From contig CAKNEZ010000011.1 of the NCBI GenBank assembly GCA_930367205.1, positions 186,001 through 250,000 of the forward strand: a stretch of 64,000 nucleotides of DNA. The letters are read 5' to 3'. Of the stretch, positions 1 to 11,124 are shown piece by piece. The position numbers were made by a program, and so were the translations under genes. Each line of letters opens with the position of its first letter. Position 1 is the stretch's first letter. The notes below the pieces were generated by a model. It was not told the DNA's origin and did not search any database. It saw nothing but the letters and a program-made list of their open reading frames with translations. Origin of the DNA: Acanthosoma haemorrhoidale (taxonomy: Eukaryota; Arthropoda; Insecta; Hemiptera; Acanthosomatidae).

Positions 1-127
1 TTGATATAACAGAAGATGACAAGAATGTTGACGTGGGGTGGATCTTTGTCTAGGAGCATTAGGTGGGGTTACCTCTGAGACTGGAGAACCAGGGGTTGAT
101 GGAGTGGCGGCAGGCTGGATTGAAGGG

Positions 128-1461
128 TCAGTGGAGGCTGTACTGGTAGGAGTCTTCCTTCGATCTGGGCTGGTTAATTAGTGTCACAGGAGGCTTCTCG
201 CTAGAAGTTGTTGGAGGATGCTGGTTGCTACTGGTAGGTCCCTGAGAGTTGATATCCATGCCTCGAGGGATGATCTGGTCAACATGCCTCCTAAGACAGT
301 TTCCATTGGAGTCAACTTCATAATGTAGATCACCTAGTTTGGTGACGATGACTCCTAGAATCCATTTGTCTGACTTGTCACTGTAAGATCGAAACATTAT
401 TGGATCTCCTGCTGAGAAATGTCGGAAATTTGCAGAATTATTTATCAATTGTCTATCAGTCATCCTGCTCTTGAGATCAGGTTTAACAAGTTCAATCCTT
501 GATTTAATGGTTCTTCTGAGGAAAAGAAGTAATGGAGGTTGGCCAGTTGTTGGATGTGGAGATTTGTGATATTGGAGAAGAAATTGGTTGATGTGCTGCT
601 GGATGTTGCTACTACTTGCTCCAGAGGTTTGTAGCATTCTTTCCAGAGTTTGAACTCCTCTCTCCGCTTGACCATTTGTTGATGGATGGTAAACGGCTGT
701 GGTACGATGGAAACGCACTCCTTGTTGCTTTAGGAAGTTTTGGAAATCTTGGGAGCAAAATTGTGGTCCATTGTCCGAGACGACGACTTTGGGCACTCCA
801 AATTGAGCAAATACATTTTCAAGAATATCTGCAGTGGCTTGTGAAGTAGTGGAGTTTGTCAGGACGGCTGTCATCCACTTGGAGTATGCATCAACAATAA
901 TCAAGATATTTTTCCCTAGAGCTGAGCAGTAATCCACGTGCACCCTCTCCCAGGGAGAAATTGGATATTCCTAATGATGTGAACGGAATTGTGGAGGCAT
1001 TTTGGAATTCTTGAGACAAGCAGAACACGACTTTGCCAGGGATTCCAGGGTCACGATCAATAGTTGGCCAATAGATAAGAGATCGAGTTAAGCCAATTAA
1101 TTGAGTTAATTGTCAAAATGAAAATCCCGATGTGGGCGATGTGCAGTTCCCCCAAGAGCATTTTACGAAACTTGGGTGGTATTACGACCCTGTGACCTTG
1201 CATGAGGCATCCATCAGAAATGGAATATTCAGTTTCTTTCCCCTGGAATCCTAGAGACTTGAGGTCTTTTCTGCCTTCAGTGATAGCCATCAGTAATGCA
1301 GACATATGTGGATCACAACGAGTTTCCTCTGAAATCATACGAGAAGTGAGAGGCATTTGTTGAATCTGATGTTGGACGAACTGTTCAAAGTCATCAGCAG
1401 GGTCGTTGGTTTGAATTAGATTGGCTTGGAATGATGGAGGTTCATTACCTGAAATTACCAC
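128..1461 (-). pseudogene. Gypsy integrase (broken)
   Basis: The segment 1461-1057 ends with the start of the H2C2 zinc motif (GELHIAHIG). Around 1010 the CxxC half (SCSAC) is readable in another frame, followed by a stop near 975. The core at 943-128 keeps the DDE residues: D in HVDYC, D in VVSDNGPQF, and E in NGQAERGV. It is followed by a basic C-terminal region ending in a Pro/Ser-rich tail. At least one frameshift and one stop separate the zinc domain from the core. In a live element this protein inserts the cDNA into the genome. Confidence 0.85.
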
Positions 1462-1499
1462 AGCTCTTGAGAGGAAGTCAGCATTGCAGTTTTTAGAAC

Positions 1500-3190
1500 T
1501 GGGCTTCTGCTTGATTTATTAATTAAAATTAGCAAGGTAATTGGCATAGTTGTTACATCGAGACAGGGTGAACTGAGCATCGGGAGCAAAGATGTGCGAA
1601 ACGGGTTTGTTGTTGGTATAAATAGTGAATTTACGAGCATATAAGTAATGGAAAAATCTTTTGACTTCCCAGACAATAGATAAGGCCTCCCTATCTACTT
1701 GAGGGTACCGCTGCTCGGTAGCACTGAGAGCTTTACTTGCGTAGGAAATTGGGCGCTCTTAGCCGTCCGGTATTATATGAGACAACACAGCAACAAGTCC
1801 CACAGGGCTGGCATCTGTTGCGAGAATTAGAGGTAGGTGCGGGTCATACGGTGTGAGAACTCGGTCAGAGATAAGCTCATTTTTCAGTTGATTGTAAGAG
1901 TTAGTTGCTTCTTGTGTCCATTTAAAACTGGAAGACTGAACCACTGCCCTGAGAGGTGCAGTAATAGTGGACAGGTTAGGAATGAATAAATGGTAGTAAG
2001 TGACTTTACCTAAGAACGTTCGCATTTCGTCTGGAGTTGTAGGTGTAGGTTGTAGGGAATTCAGCACTGCTTCCACATGTTTCTTTTGGCAATGCAGTCC
2101 TGCAGAGTCAACGGTGTGGCCTAAAAAGTCTATCTTATCCAGGAAAAAGGCGCACTTAGCTTTTTGCAGTTTCAGGCCGGACTTCTTAAGGGTGTTAATA
2201 GTGGATTCAAGGGCCTGAATCATACCATCCACTGAGGAGGAATAAACAAGGATGTCATCGAAAAAGTTGATGGCACAATCGAGATTCTGCGTTGCAAAAT
2301 GGCGGGAATGCTGGCTACACCGTATTGGGCACGTGTTGGTCTTATTAGTCCATGTGAGGGAGTATTAAGAGTCATAGCCTCGCAAAATTTTTCTCTGCAG
2401 GGGAGGCTCATAAAAGCATCTTTAATATCAAGGCAAGAAAATATAGTCGCTCTTTTGAGCTTCTGCAATAAATCTTCCACACGTGGAATGGGGTATTCGT
2501 CCACGATCAGTTGTGGGTTAAGTGTTGCTTTATAATCTCCTGTGATCCTCATTTTGCTGCCTTTCATAACTATATGAGTAGGGGAAGCCCAAGGGGAGGT
2601 TTCTACCTGCTTATAAAATCCTGATTTAATTTTTTTATCAATTTCCTCTGCGTATGTACTGCGCAGTGCATAAAGGATTTGTCTGGCTCGGCTAAAGACT
2701 GGTGTCCAATTTTCTCGGAATGTAACATCAATGTGATGCCCCTCTAGAGTGCCCGCTGTATCGCTGAAGACATTTGTGAATTGTGATAGGATCTTTTCCA
2801 GGTGAACTTCTGCCTTTGAAATAATAGAAGATATTTTAAAAGGTGGACTATGGAAAAACTCCTGGAAAGTAAGAAGGTCTGCGAAACTGTAAATCCACTC
2901 TCGACCAAAAATACTATCTGTCTCCATTGATGTTACATACAAATTAAGAGAGCAGGTGCAACCTCGAAAGGTAACAGAGACAGGCAAGTACCTCAGGCAG
3001 CGGAACTTTGTCTTTGTATAGCTAAGAAATGTTCGTTTGGATGGAATAATTTTTGCAGTAGGGTCTATTTTTTGCACGGTTGTGTTACTGACATGCTCCA
3101 CCAGTGTCTATTTCCATATGAATGATTCCCTTATTAATGGTAACGGGGACTATGAATGGATGGGGAGCACGAGATTCCTCCATGTTGACC
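1500..3190 (-). pseudogene. Gypsy protease, reverse transcriptase and RNase H (broken)
   Basis: The protease is seen as MEIDTGG near 3110, after which the frame breaks. RT runs from about 3000 to 1760: ITGDYKATLNP and the SCLDIKDAF block lie in the 3101-2220 frame. The catalytic FFDDILVYSSS motif falls at about 2220-2260 in the next frame, so a frameshift separates the palm motifs. The 2232-1759 segment carries the GLKLQKAKCAFF and TFLGKVTYY connection. RNase H follows near 1740-1500, readable as SKALSATEQRYPQVDREAL. Several frames are needed, so no functional polyprotein is made. Confidence 0.85.
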
Positions 3191-3248
3191 CTGTGCATTG
3201 AGTCATCGGAATCCTCAAAATAGGTTATTTTTGATTGATCAGCAAATT

Positions 3249-4055
3249 CTAGATGTTCATCACATGATTGTTCTTGTGACGATTCATCTTCCTCTTGAGT
3301 CTGATGGGTCTTCGAACTCTCAGGCTTTGTTGTAGGACTGCGGCACACAGATGCGATATGACCCTGCTTTTTGCATTTTTTGCAAAGAGAATTCTTGAAA
3401 GGTCAGTGTTTACGCCAGTGATGTTCACCACATCCCCAGCAGGCAGAGGGTTCACCATGGTAACCACTTTGACGGGTGTAATATACACTAGTGCTGCGGG
3501 TATTGTGCTGTTACTTTTAGACTGGGATGAGGTTTTGGATCTACCAGCATGAGCAAATTTGTGCTGTGTTTCAGTGCGATGGTATTTAATTTCAGCAGAA
3601 GCTGCTTTGGTGGCTTCTGAATTTTGAGCAATTTCCAGAGCATCAACAAATTTACTGGTTTTTTTTACCACAATGGAATCACGGGTAGAATCATCAAGCA
3701 CACCATGAATAAATTGCACGATTAAAGAATACTCCAGGAAGTCATTAAACTCACAATGCCTAGCGGCAGCTTTAAGGCGCATAGCATATTCAGTGACCGT
3801 TTTACTAGGGCTCTGAATGATTTTTCTAAATGTTATGGCTTCACTATACTTATTTTTAGATACTTGGAAGTGACCTACCAAAATGCCTACAGTTTCATTG
3901 AAACCCTTTTTGTGTGGAGTACCTGGGTATACAAGGTTATTTAAAGTAGTATTGAGTTCGGGACCTATGTTGACCAGTAAATGATCTGCCCAGTTATCTT
4001 CTGGTATTCCACTGAGCCGTATTTTTCTATCAAGACGCTCCAAATATGATGCCAC
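3249..4055 (-). pseudogene. Gypsy gag (C-terminus frameshifted)
   Basis: The 268-residue open stretch has a retrotransposon gag layout. Residues 1-140 match the capsid-like pattern (ERLDRKIRLSGIPEDNWAD, then KTVTEYAMRLKAAARHCEF and QFIHGVLDD), and a basic linker follows. The zinc knuckle CKKCKKQGHIASVC is not in this frame but can be read in a neighbouring frame at about 3400-3350, so the end of gag is frameshifted. Gag would form the virus-like particle that packages element RNA. Confidence 0.75.
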
Positions 4056-4297
4056 TGATTCATTTTGCCCTTGTTGGTAGGGTTCAAAACTGAAAAGTTG
4101 ACTTACCGAACTAGTTGATATGCAGGCAGCTTGAGTCCGGGCCAGTGGGGTAACAATCCCTGTTAACTAAGCAAGCTGTGCTTGAAGGTCCAATACTTCG
4201 TCTGGCATTATAAAGAAGATAGTAAAAAAAGTATTACTGACTTAAAAGAATAATTTATTAAACTTCCAACTGACAGATGAATTAAGACAGTTGATAT

Positions 4298-4313
4298 CCC
4301 ATCCTCGTCGCCA
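4298..4313 (-). other. Primer-binding site of the Gypsy at 1-5082
   Basis: On the minus strand TGGCGACGAGGATGGG follows the end of the LTR, the expected place for a tRNA primer-binding site starting with TGG. The tRNA was not assigned. The Gypsy at 48.5 kb has TGGTGACGAGGATGGG in the same place. Confidence 0.65.
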
Positions 4314-4318
4314 TTTAT

Positions 4319-5082
4319 TGTGTATTTGAATTGAGTATTCAGGAACACTGGAAATAATATGAATGAATATATTTGGAACTCTCTAACAACACAACACTAC
4401 AATACAATGCATAATGATAACAATAATAAGCAGGTTACACCTGAGGTTATCAAACAAGGATGAACCTCGTTGGCAGAATGATGTCATAAATGACATAAAT
4501 CTAATAATGTTAAGCCATTAATACTTTGACATAATAGGCTGCGAATAGTTGAGTCTATTATCATAGGTCTGAACAAAAATTTATTTTGTTAAAAAAGAAT
4601 TTAGTGTAAAGATAACCAACTATATTCATAAGAATAATTGTATGAATAAATTATCACCACATACATTTTGATGTAATATATTGTAACGCTAATAAAAAAA
4701 AAGATAAAAGGACATTCACAGAAAACTTTAACTCACTGACTCTTGACTGACAAAACTACAAACACAAAAGAGACAAAGAGTTAAGACCTATCTCTCTCCT
4801 AAACTCAGGTATTTATAGGCAGTCTACCCCCTCCAAATAAAAGAGGCTTTACTCAAGGGGCTTAGTTATTTTCCAGGGTTTATTCATTAATAACTTTCCT
4901 TATTGGGCAATAAGTAATTGTGATAAATTTTCTCATTCATACCATATTTACAATTTTCATTTACTCCTTCATTCATACACCATTTACATGCATTAAGTGC
5001 CTGATTTTTGAAGAATACGTGACCTAAATATTACAATGATATGCATAGGAATGAATATTAATCATTTCACTTGTCCCTAACA
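4319..5082 (-). repeat. Probable 5' LTR of the Gypsy at 1-5082
   Basis: On the minus strand the block would begin TGTTAGGGAC at 5082 and end just before the primer-binding site with ...CA at about 4319, giving canonical TG...CA ends. A TATAAATACC box lies at about 4808-4818. The partner LTR is outside the window, so the boundaries rest on motif position only. Confidence 0.5.
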
Positions 5083-5949
5083 CGTTATATAATTTCATTA
5101 ATGATTGTTGCCTGAAACTAGTCTCTCAAGGGGTCCACCATCCATTGAAAAGCTCGTACTATCCTCCATAGCATCACGACTATGCTAGGTGTACAGGTTC
5201 AGTGGTAGGGAAGTTATGACTTGTTCTTCACAGCTTCCTCTGAAGCTTCTACTGCACCGGTTGTCTTAATTCCACCAACGGACCTTTTGCAACTAGTTGC
5301 GTGATGAAAGATAAGAGCCCAGTCTAGAAGGGGGTCCAGGAGGTGCTGCCCCTGCAAAGTACCACCCAAACTGGATCCATAAGTCACTGGTCTTTAACTC
5401 CCCAAGTAATCGGTGACACTCGTCGACTGTAGATACTTTGCACTGTAGATAAAAAGTACTAACAAGGTTTACAAACAAAAATAAAATATGATTAAATAAT
5501 CCTAAACTTCTTCAAAAATGCTCAACAAATTATTACTAATTAATTGTCCTACATATAAATTTGAGTAGGTTATTAAATCGGGCCTAATCTTAAAATACCA
5601 TACCTGCAATATCATACAGTATTTACAAACAGCCCAGAGACCTCATAAGTTCACATAATTGTCACCTCCCTTGCATGCGAAAGAGGAAGCGGAGTCTTGG
5701 AAAGTCCCCCACGCTCCTCCATCAGCCACGTCACTGGATATGAGCCAGTTGAGGCTAACCAAGAGTACGAGAGCCACAGACACTTAGGACATGATTGGGG
5801 AAACTTGCCATTGACAGCACTCCCACTGTCACGAGGCCATTGCCACTTTAGTCTCTAAGTAGGATTATAGGGATGAGTGGTGAAGTGTAATGACGGCTAG
5901 GGAATGAGGGTGGTTGGATAGGTTTAGATGGAATTTCATGTACTAGGAA
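5083..5949. other. Intergenic, nothing recognised
   Basis: No gene is supported. The 61-codon minus ORF at 5293-5478 has no recognisable motif. The 5640-5940 part is less AT-rich and may be remnant 3' sequence of the LINE that follows, but I cannot show that. Confidence 0.5.
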
Positions 5950-6800
5950 TCTTTTTTAAGCTTGTAAAGCAAATCTGTGTGCCAAACTCTGTCAAATGCT
6001 GTTTGGTTTCAATTGCTGAGGATATGTGATCAACAAAGCAAAGACCTTGTTGAGCAGTGCAATGTCGTAGACAGAAACCAAACTGGTGTAGGACATTTTT
6101 TTATGGATTTAACAATTAGAAGTAGATGTCTTGATAGGAGTTTTTCAAATATTTTTTAGAGGATAAGGAATAGGCTAATTGGACGGTAAGATGAGGCGTT
6201 ATTGGGTGGTTTACCGGGTTTTGCGAATAGGACAATAATTGAATGTTTTCAGAGGAGAGGAAAGTGCGTAGTTTGGATAGTGCAATTATCGATGTAGGTT
6301 AGGAATATTATGGCTTTAGGAGGAAGTTGTTAGAGAATTTGAGAAGTAAGGAGATCATATCCGGGTGATTTTCGGTAAGGTAAGTTTTTCAGAAGGCATT
6401 TGACTTCAAAAGTGTTAATGGCTTTTGGTTTAAGTGAGAGAGGGATAGGTGAAGTAATGAAATCTTTAACAGTTATGCCATGAGTATGGTTTTGATGAGA
6501 AAGGTGAGGTGTGAAAGTACGGGAAAGATGCAAAGTGAATTCTTCCAACCTTTCCCCATCTGAAGCCACCCAGGACCGATCATCACGACAGAGTGGGTGT
6601 GAAACAGGATGATTGTTAGGATCTTTTTAGTTACATTCCGTAAGGAGTTATCCACTGCAGACAGAGAGAAGAGGTAGGAATCAAAGGAATCAGATCGGAA
6701 GGATGCTAAATGCCACTTTACCTATCCACAGTAATGATTGTACAAGCGACGATCAGCAGGATGTCGGGATCTTTGCCACATTGTCCTCTAGTGGCGTTTG
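5950..6800 (-). pseudogene. Jockey-like LINE reverse transcriptase fragment (decayed)
   Basis: Minus-strand translation shows ordered pieces of a non-LTR retrotransposon ORF2. At about 6790-6600 there is the pre-RT linker (DSYLFSLSAVDNSL). At 6569-6330 comes the segment ending LKNLPYRKSPGYDLLTSQIL, the conserved KSPGxD block. Near 6210 the SYRPISL motif follows VLFAKPGKPPN, and near 5990 the block readable as TAFDRVWHTDLL holds the catalytic Asp. Frameshifts, stops and missing sequence separate the pieces, and the YADD region is gone. Confidence 0.75.
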
Positions 6801-7952
6801 GATTGGATTAGGTCTTTGAGATGATGAGATAAAGGATTATCGTTGTGAATTTTTCCATTAGATGATTACCATTAGATGAATACAATGAACATCCCATTTA
6901 TAAGTCAAAGAGATGACAACATTTACAATTTGTTTTGTTTCTTTTTAATACCAAAATAGGCTAAAGCACTCGAATATAGAAAGTGGCAATCTTGTTGCAC
7001 AGTCAAATCTAATATACACCACTATTTATCAATATAGCTCACTACAATTTATCAAAATTGAAACGAGCCAGGAAAATAATAAACCCATTGATTTATTGAG
7101 AGTACATGCTATAACAGAGAAGTTCGCCATAATAAAAGGTTATAGACCAAAGGTCAAATGCATATAACATAGATATTGACAAAACTTAGATAATACTTGA
7201 CTAATCAGGCTATTAAGCAAAGATACTACAGATATTCTTCAAATATTGACTTTCTGACATTGGATACATATTGAAATAAAACAATATAAATTATATGAAG
7301 CTCGTTAATAAGGTATGGTTTGAATAAGCAATTAAATAATTATAAAAGTTTTGCAGAATTATTTTTATTATGTAAACATTTGAAATAAATTTTATTTACT
7401 TATACTTATTTTATTTGATGTATTATTATATTCAATGAGATCTTTTATGTATTGTAATCCAAAAATTACTCCAAATAATTTTAAGTAGATTATTATTAAG
7501 ATATATATTATCGTATGTGTATTGAATTTTGATTTACACATCATCCCTGACAAAATGTCTTGCTCTGTATCTCCTTCAGCGCCAGGATAAAAATGTCTGC
7601 CAACATTGAGATCAAGGCAAAGTGATGATCAGCAGATCAGAGGAACAAAGAAGGAAACTTCTATTCATACCGAGATCACAGTACGCTCAGGAGATAGGTG
7701 GGGGGATGATGTAAACTCCCTTCAAAAAAATCACAACACCTAGAAATTTTTGAATATCATGAGAACCGCAGGTTTCGCATTTTACACACAAGGTCATCAG
7801 TTCAAAATAAACAATTTTATTAAACAAAATATTAAAATTGAATATATGGTTTAATTAAAATAAAAAATTTCTTTACAAAAATAAAAAACACAGCAAAAAT
7901 TAATTTTTTTCTTTTTTAACAAAATTTAAATTTTATAGGCTTGTAATGGCAT
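6801..7952. other. AT-rich intergenic
   Basis: No gene is visible. The piece TTTTGAAGG...CACCTAG around 7722-7745 (AATCACAACACCTAG on the plus strand) resembles a Tc1-type terminal end and lies 3' of the transposase remnant that follows, but a matching inverted copy was not found on the other side. Confidence 0.45.
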
Positions 7953-8740
7953 TTAATAACAATTATTGCCTCCTCTGGCTTTAATAGCTGCTTCCATCCT
8001 TCCAAGCATACTCTTAAAAACATTTTTAATAAAATCTTGGGGGATGTTATCCCACTCACAGTAATACAGCCATCTTTAGCATTTTAAGTGTGTATTAGGA
8101 GGGGGATCTTACAACCGAACCATCATTTTTTGTTTTCCCCACACATATTCAATTGGGTTAAGTTCTGGACTTGTTGCTGGCCACTCTAGGTCACTGATAC
8201 CTGTTGTGTTCAGGTAGTCAGGTAGAAACACATGTTGCCTTGCCTTATGCGGCAGGGCATTATCATGCAGCACTGATTGTATTGTTCACCAGGTTTTCTC
8301 CAAACTTTTTCACAGCCATCTGGACTGTTAATGGCCACTCTTGTCTCATCAGTTATTAGGATATTTTTCCATTCCTCTTCAGTCCATGATTGGTATTCTC
8401 TTGCAAATCTTTAGTGTTCTGCAGTAGAAGGGGGCTCTTTCCCAGCCCTTCTTGAGTTAAGGCTTTACTCTCTCAGTCTTCTTATAATGGTTGACTCTGA
8501 GAATTTTATCCCCTGAATACCAGCAACCAAGTTTCTAATGTCATAAATAATGTGGTCTTCAGTTGGATCAGTGACGTAGGATGTCCTGAATTTGGCCGTC
8601 TTGGGTGACTCCCGGTCTCTCTGTACCTTTTTATGGCCCTTAAAACTGTAGAGTAATGAAAATCAATCATTTTTATGATTTACTGAAATACATTCAGTAA
8701 TTTTTCATATTAAATCATCACGACTTAAAAGGCTCATTAT
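7953..8740 (-). pseudogene. Tc1/mariner-like transposase remnant, DD37E type
   Basis: Minus-strand pieces in order: the helix-turn-helix end TVLRAIKRYRETGSHPRRPN near 8650, WTEEEWKNILITDETR with the first catalytic Asp near 8350, DNALPHKARQHVF with the second Asp near 8250, SPELNPIEYVWGKQK with the Glu near 8140, and a C-terminal SMLGRMEAAIKARGG ending in TAA at 7953-7955. Between the second Asp and the Glu I count 37 residues without needing a frameshift. About 40 residues between the first and second Asp are missing, and there are several stops, so it is dead. This family cuts and pastes DNA at TA dinucleotides. Confidence 0.8.
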
Positions 8741-9573
8741 CACACAATAATAAATAAAGAGATAAGAGAGAAGCTGATGTATGGGGCAAACAAAAGGTAA
8801 AAGAAGACTGAAATAGGAATTGAAATCAATCAAGAAAAATATTATATTATATAATAGTGAGTAACAATGATATTAATAATCCCTAATGTTTTCATGTAAC
8901 TAATCCTATCACTTAATACTTGATCCTATTACTATAAATAAAATAAAACATGGATTAGGCTCCAAAACTGAAAAAATGTTGAGGTCTATAGGGAAAAATG
9001 TTGCAATTTTTTTGAAGGGGAGTGTATTTATCGCAAAAAACAGTAATTCGAATAATTTGAAGTATAGGTCAAATATAGACTTTAAACAAAAAAAAAAATT
9101 TATAAACAGATTTCATTTCACATTTTTTATCCAACTCGATCGTTCTTTATTTTTTATATTGTATAATTACTGACAATTTTTTCATTTTTAGACAGTAGAG
9201 AAATACTGTAGGCAAAGAAAGGACGCACCTCACTTGTTACATCCTTTCAGATATCTGTACAAAACAATGGTAAGCTACTCAAACCTATGGGTAGGATGCT
9301 ACATCCTTTAGGAGTGGAAATTTATGGGAGGGTCATTTTGATCATGCTTACTAATTACTATATTATTAGCGGAAAATACCATTTTTCATAGTATTTTCAT
9401 ATATATACTGATTGAGAGGAAATAAAATATTAAGAGTCTTGATTTGAATGATGGGAGTGAAGAAGACTGTCAGAATGAAAGACATAGGTTGATTGAATAT
9501 AAGTAATAATTTATTAAACATTAAATAAGTACATTTTAATCACAAGTTATATAGGTTAGATTAATATTGTCAG
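8741..9573. other. AT-rich intergenic
   Basis: Nothing recognisable. The 65-codon plus ORF at 8976-9173 is Lys/Asn/Phe-rich, as expected by chance in AT-rich DNA. Confidence 0.5.
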
Positions 9574-9790
9574 CCGGCTTTGTTCATTTAATAGAGATAA
9601 CCAAACCATATGACATCTCATACAACATCTGGGACAACTTACCTGAGGAATGGCGAGAGGATGAGGAATTTATCCAGAAACGAAGACTTTCATGCCTCAA
9701 TGAATATATTAATTATTAATTGTAATATTATATCTATAGTTTATTCATGTTTTATTTCAAATAAACCATAGAAATTAAAAAAAAAAATTT
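9574..9790 (+). other. Possible terminal exon or 3' retrocopy with poly(A) signal
   Basis: After an acceptor-like ATATTGTCAG (ending 9573), the plus strand stays open from 9576 to TAA at 9717-9719, giving 47 codons with an acidic segment (WDNLPEEWREDEEF). AATAAA follows at 9760-9765 and a run of A starts at 9777. This fits either the last exon of a host gene or a truncated reverse-transcribed 3' end. No family is recognised and no upstream exon was found. Confidence 0.35.
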
Positions 9791-9866
9791 GTTTATTTAC
9801 CTTTATTCACCTTTTTACTTAGGGAAAAGTTACAAAAAAAAAACAACGTATAGGCATAACAATTAT

Positions 9867-10292
9867 TTATTGAATATAGTTCAAATTACAATTTATGTGG
9901 CTATTATTACACATTTTCTCGAGTTCATTTAAATTATTAAAAAGGGTATTAGTATTAATATCAAAGTCCATTGATGAAGATTTCACAGGTTCTTCACCTT
10001 CTTCATGTTTCTTATAGAGTTCAGCCATCTTGGTTATCAAGTCCAGTGAGTCGTTGATTTTCTTAACTTCTCTATAAAGCTTTGTCACATCATTTTTGTT
10101 AAAACATGCCGAAGGTGTATTCAGCTGAAGGGTAGATGGACTCTGGTTAAACATTGCGAAAGAAAGAATTACCTGTTCAATTTTCATGATCCTGTTCCTC
10201 CCTCTCTTGGAAAATATACAATTTACATTTTTACATCCTAGTCGGTCTTTAACCTCAACTTTCTTGGGCCTGCTTTGCAAAAGAGACAACAT
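9867..10292 (-). CDS. Hypothetical ORF downstream of the BIR fragment
   Basis: This 141-codon ORF begins at ATG 10292 and overlaps the BIR-like ORF by 38 bases in a different register, so the two could be one gene joined by an intron or split by a frameshift. Its middle (KLYREVKKINDSLDLITKM) looks helical and charged, like a short coiled coil. A CKNVNC motif lies near residues 20-25. The stop TAA is embedded in AATAAA (9866-9871 on the minus strand), so translation stop and poly(A) signal coincide, which suggests a real compact transcript end. The function is unknown. Confidence 0.4.
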   Translation of the reverse strand: MLSLLQSRPKKVEVKDRLGCKNVNCIFSKRGRNRIMKIEQVILSFAMFNQSPSTLQLNTPSACFNKNDVTKLYREVKKINDSLDLITKMAELYKKHEEGEEPVKSSSMDFDINTNTLFNNLNELEKMCNNSHINCNLNYIQ

Positions 10293-10461
10293 CCTTGGAA
10301 CTTGGTCGACAATAAACTTGACACCTTGTTAAGTCTGAATTTTTCAAATAATAAAATCCTGCTGATGCAAGCTTGACGGCACTCACTGGTGAGGACCATC
10401 CAACAAATGTAGACAGACGATCATTCTCATACCTCAGACTCCAACCTGAACGCTGACACAT
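10255..10461 (-). CDS. BIR-domain (inhibitor-of-apoptosis-like) fragment
   Basis: The 68-residue ORF contains the N-terminal half of a baculovirus IAP repeat: LRYENDRLSTFVGW (residues 9-22), KLASAGFYYL (30-39), then D43 and C47. BIR domains bind zinc and often bind caspases or other partners. The second Cys is at 51, giving C-x3-C where C-x2-C is usual, and the His and last Cys ligands are not seen, so the fold is incomplete unless an intron follows. Start Met 10461 lies just before the conserved block, while full IAPs have longer N-termini. It may be an exon or a decayed duplicate. The CRE/AP-1 cluster at 10644-10705 is 180-245 bp upstream of its start. Confidence 0.6.
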   Translation of the reverse strand: MCQRSGWSLRYENDRLSTFVGWSSPVSAVKLASAGFYYLKNSDLTRCQVYCRPSSKDVVSFAKQAQES

Positions 10462-10643
10462 CTTGAACTAATTGAAAGAACAGTGAGATTAAAGACACAT
10501 TTTACACCCCCCACCCACATTAATACCATACTTCAACTGACCCATGCAAAAGCCGCGCAAAGGCGGGAGCCATGAATGGGACTCATCTTATCAATGGACT
10601 AGACCCAGCTGTGTGTCACTAGTGGAGAACTCTTATCGTGGCC

Positions 10644-10705
10644 TGACGTCACGTCACAGGAGGCGAGCCCCCCAAGCTGCTCGTCAATGAGTCACAGTGA
10701 CTCAT
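10644..10705. promoter_or_regulatory. CRE and palindromic AP-1 site cluster
   Basis: TGACGTCA (a perfect CRE/ATF palindrome) lies at 10644-10651, followed at once by CGTCAC. At 10687-10705 ATGAGTCACAGTGACTCAT is a 19-base palindrome with 9-base arms holding two AP-1-type TGAGTCA/TGACTCA cores. The cluster is upstream of the minus-strand BIR-like ORF and also upstream of the plus-strand LINE remnant. Factor binding is inferred from motif match only. Confidence 0.5.
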
Positions 10706-11124
10706 CCCCCTTGCCATGTTGCCGGATCCTCCCCTGTGAGGTTGTCAGATCTACTATCTGGAGGCTCCTGACACACTTTTAAACTCTTATCACCCCCCAA
10801 TGACGCATCAATTCAACGAAATTACACACCAATTCCAAGAATTTCCTCACCCCTCGCCCTGGCTATCATCTCAAGGTCACGAGATAACGTGATACGACAA
10901 CCTTTAAGGTCATATCTCGGGGCTCTTACTCAACCCGCCTATTATATCTACTTGTATACCTTTATAGAAACAAGATATAGCACTGATTACATATGATGTC
11001 AGGCTCCACCACTTGACGGTGAAGATAAATTTGGGGACACCCATTTATGTCACCACCATGTATAAGAGACCGAGGGCGTCTCTCCAAGAGTTCTCAGCTC
11101 TTATTACTCTAAGAGTGTGCCAAG

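Larger units (their letters stand above)
1..5082 (-). mobile_element. Degenerate Gypsy LTR retrotransposon, 3' part cut by window edge
   Basis: Reading the minus strand from 5082 down, the order is LTR, primer-binding site, gag, protease, reverse transcriptase, RNase H, integrase, which is the Ty3/Gypsy order. The coding region is broken into at least six frames, so this copy is inactive. The far LTR would lie left of base 1, so no target duplication or LTR-LTR comparison is possible. Its primer-binding site resembles that of the Gypsy at 48.5 kb (one base different in 16), suggesting a related lineage. Confidence is high for Gypsy identity and moderate for the outer LTR boundary. Confidence 0.88.

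Noticed and set aside
128..943. Plus-strand ORFs inside the Gypsy integrase region (for example 616-849)
   Set aside because: They are shadows of the minus-strand integrase.
8976..9173. 65-codon plus ORF
   Set aside because: AT-driven composition with Lys/Asn/Phe runs and no supporting context.
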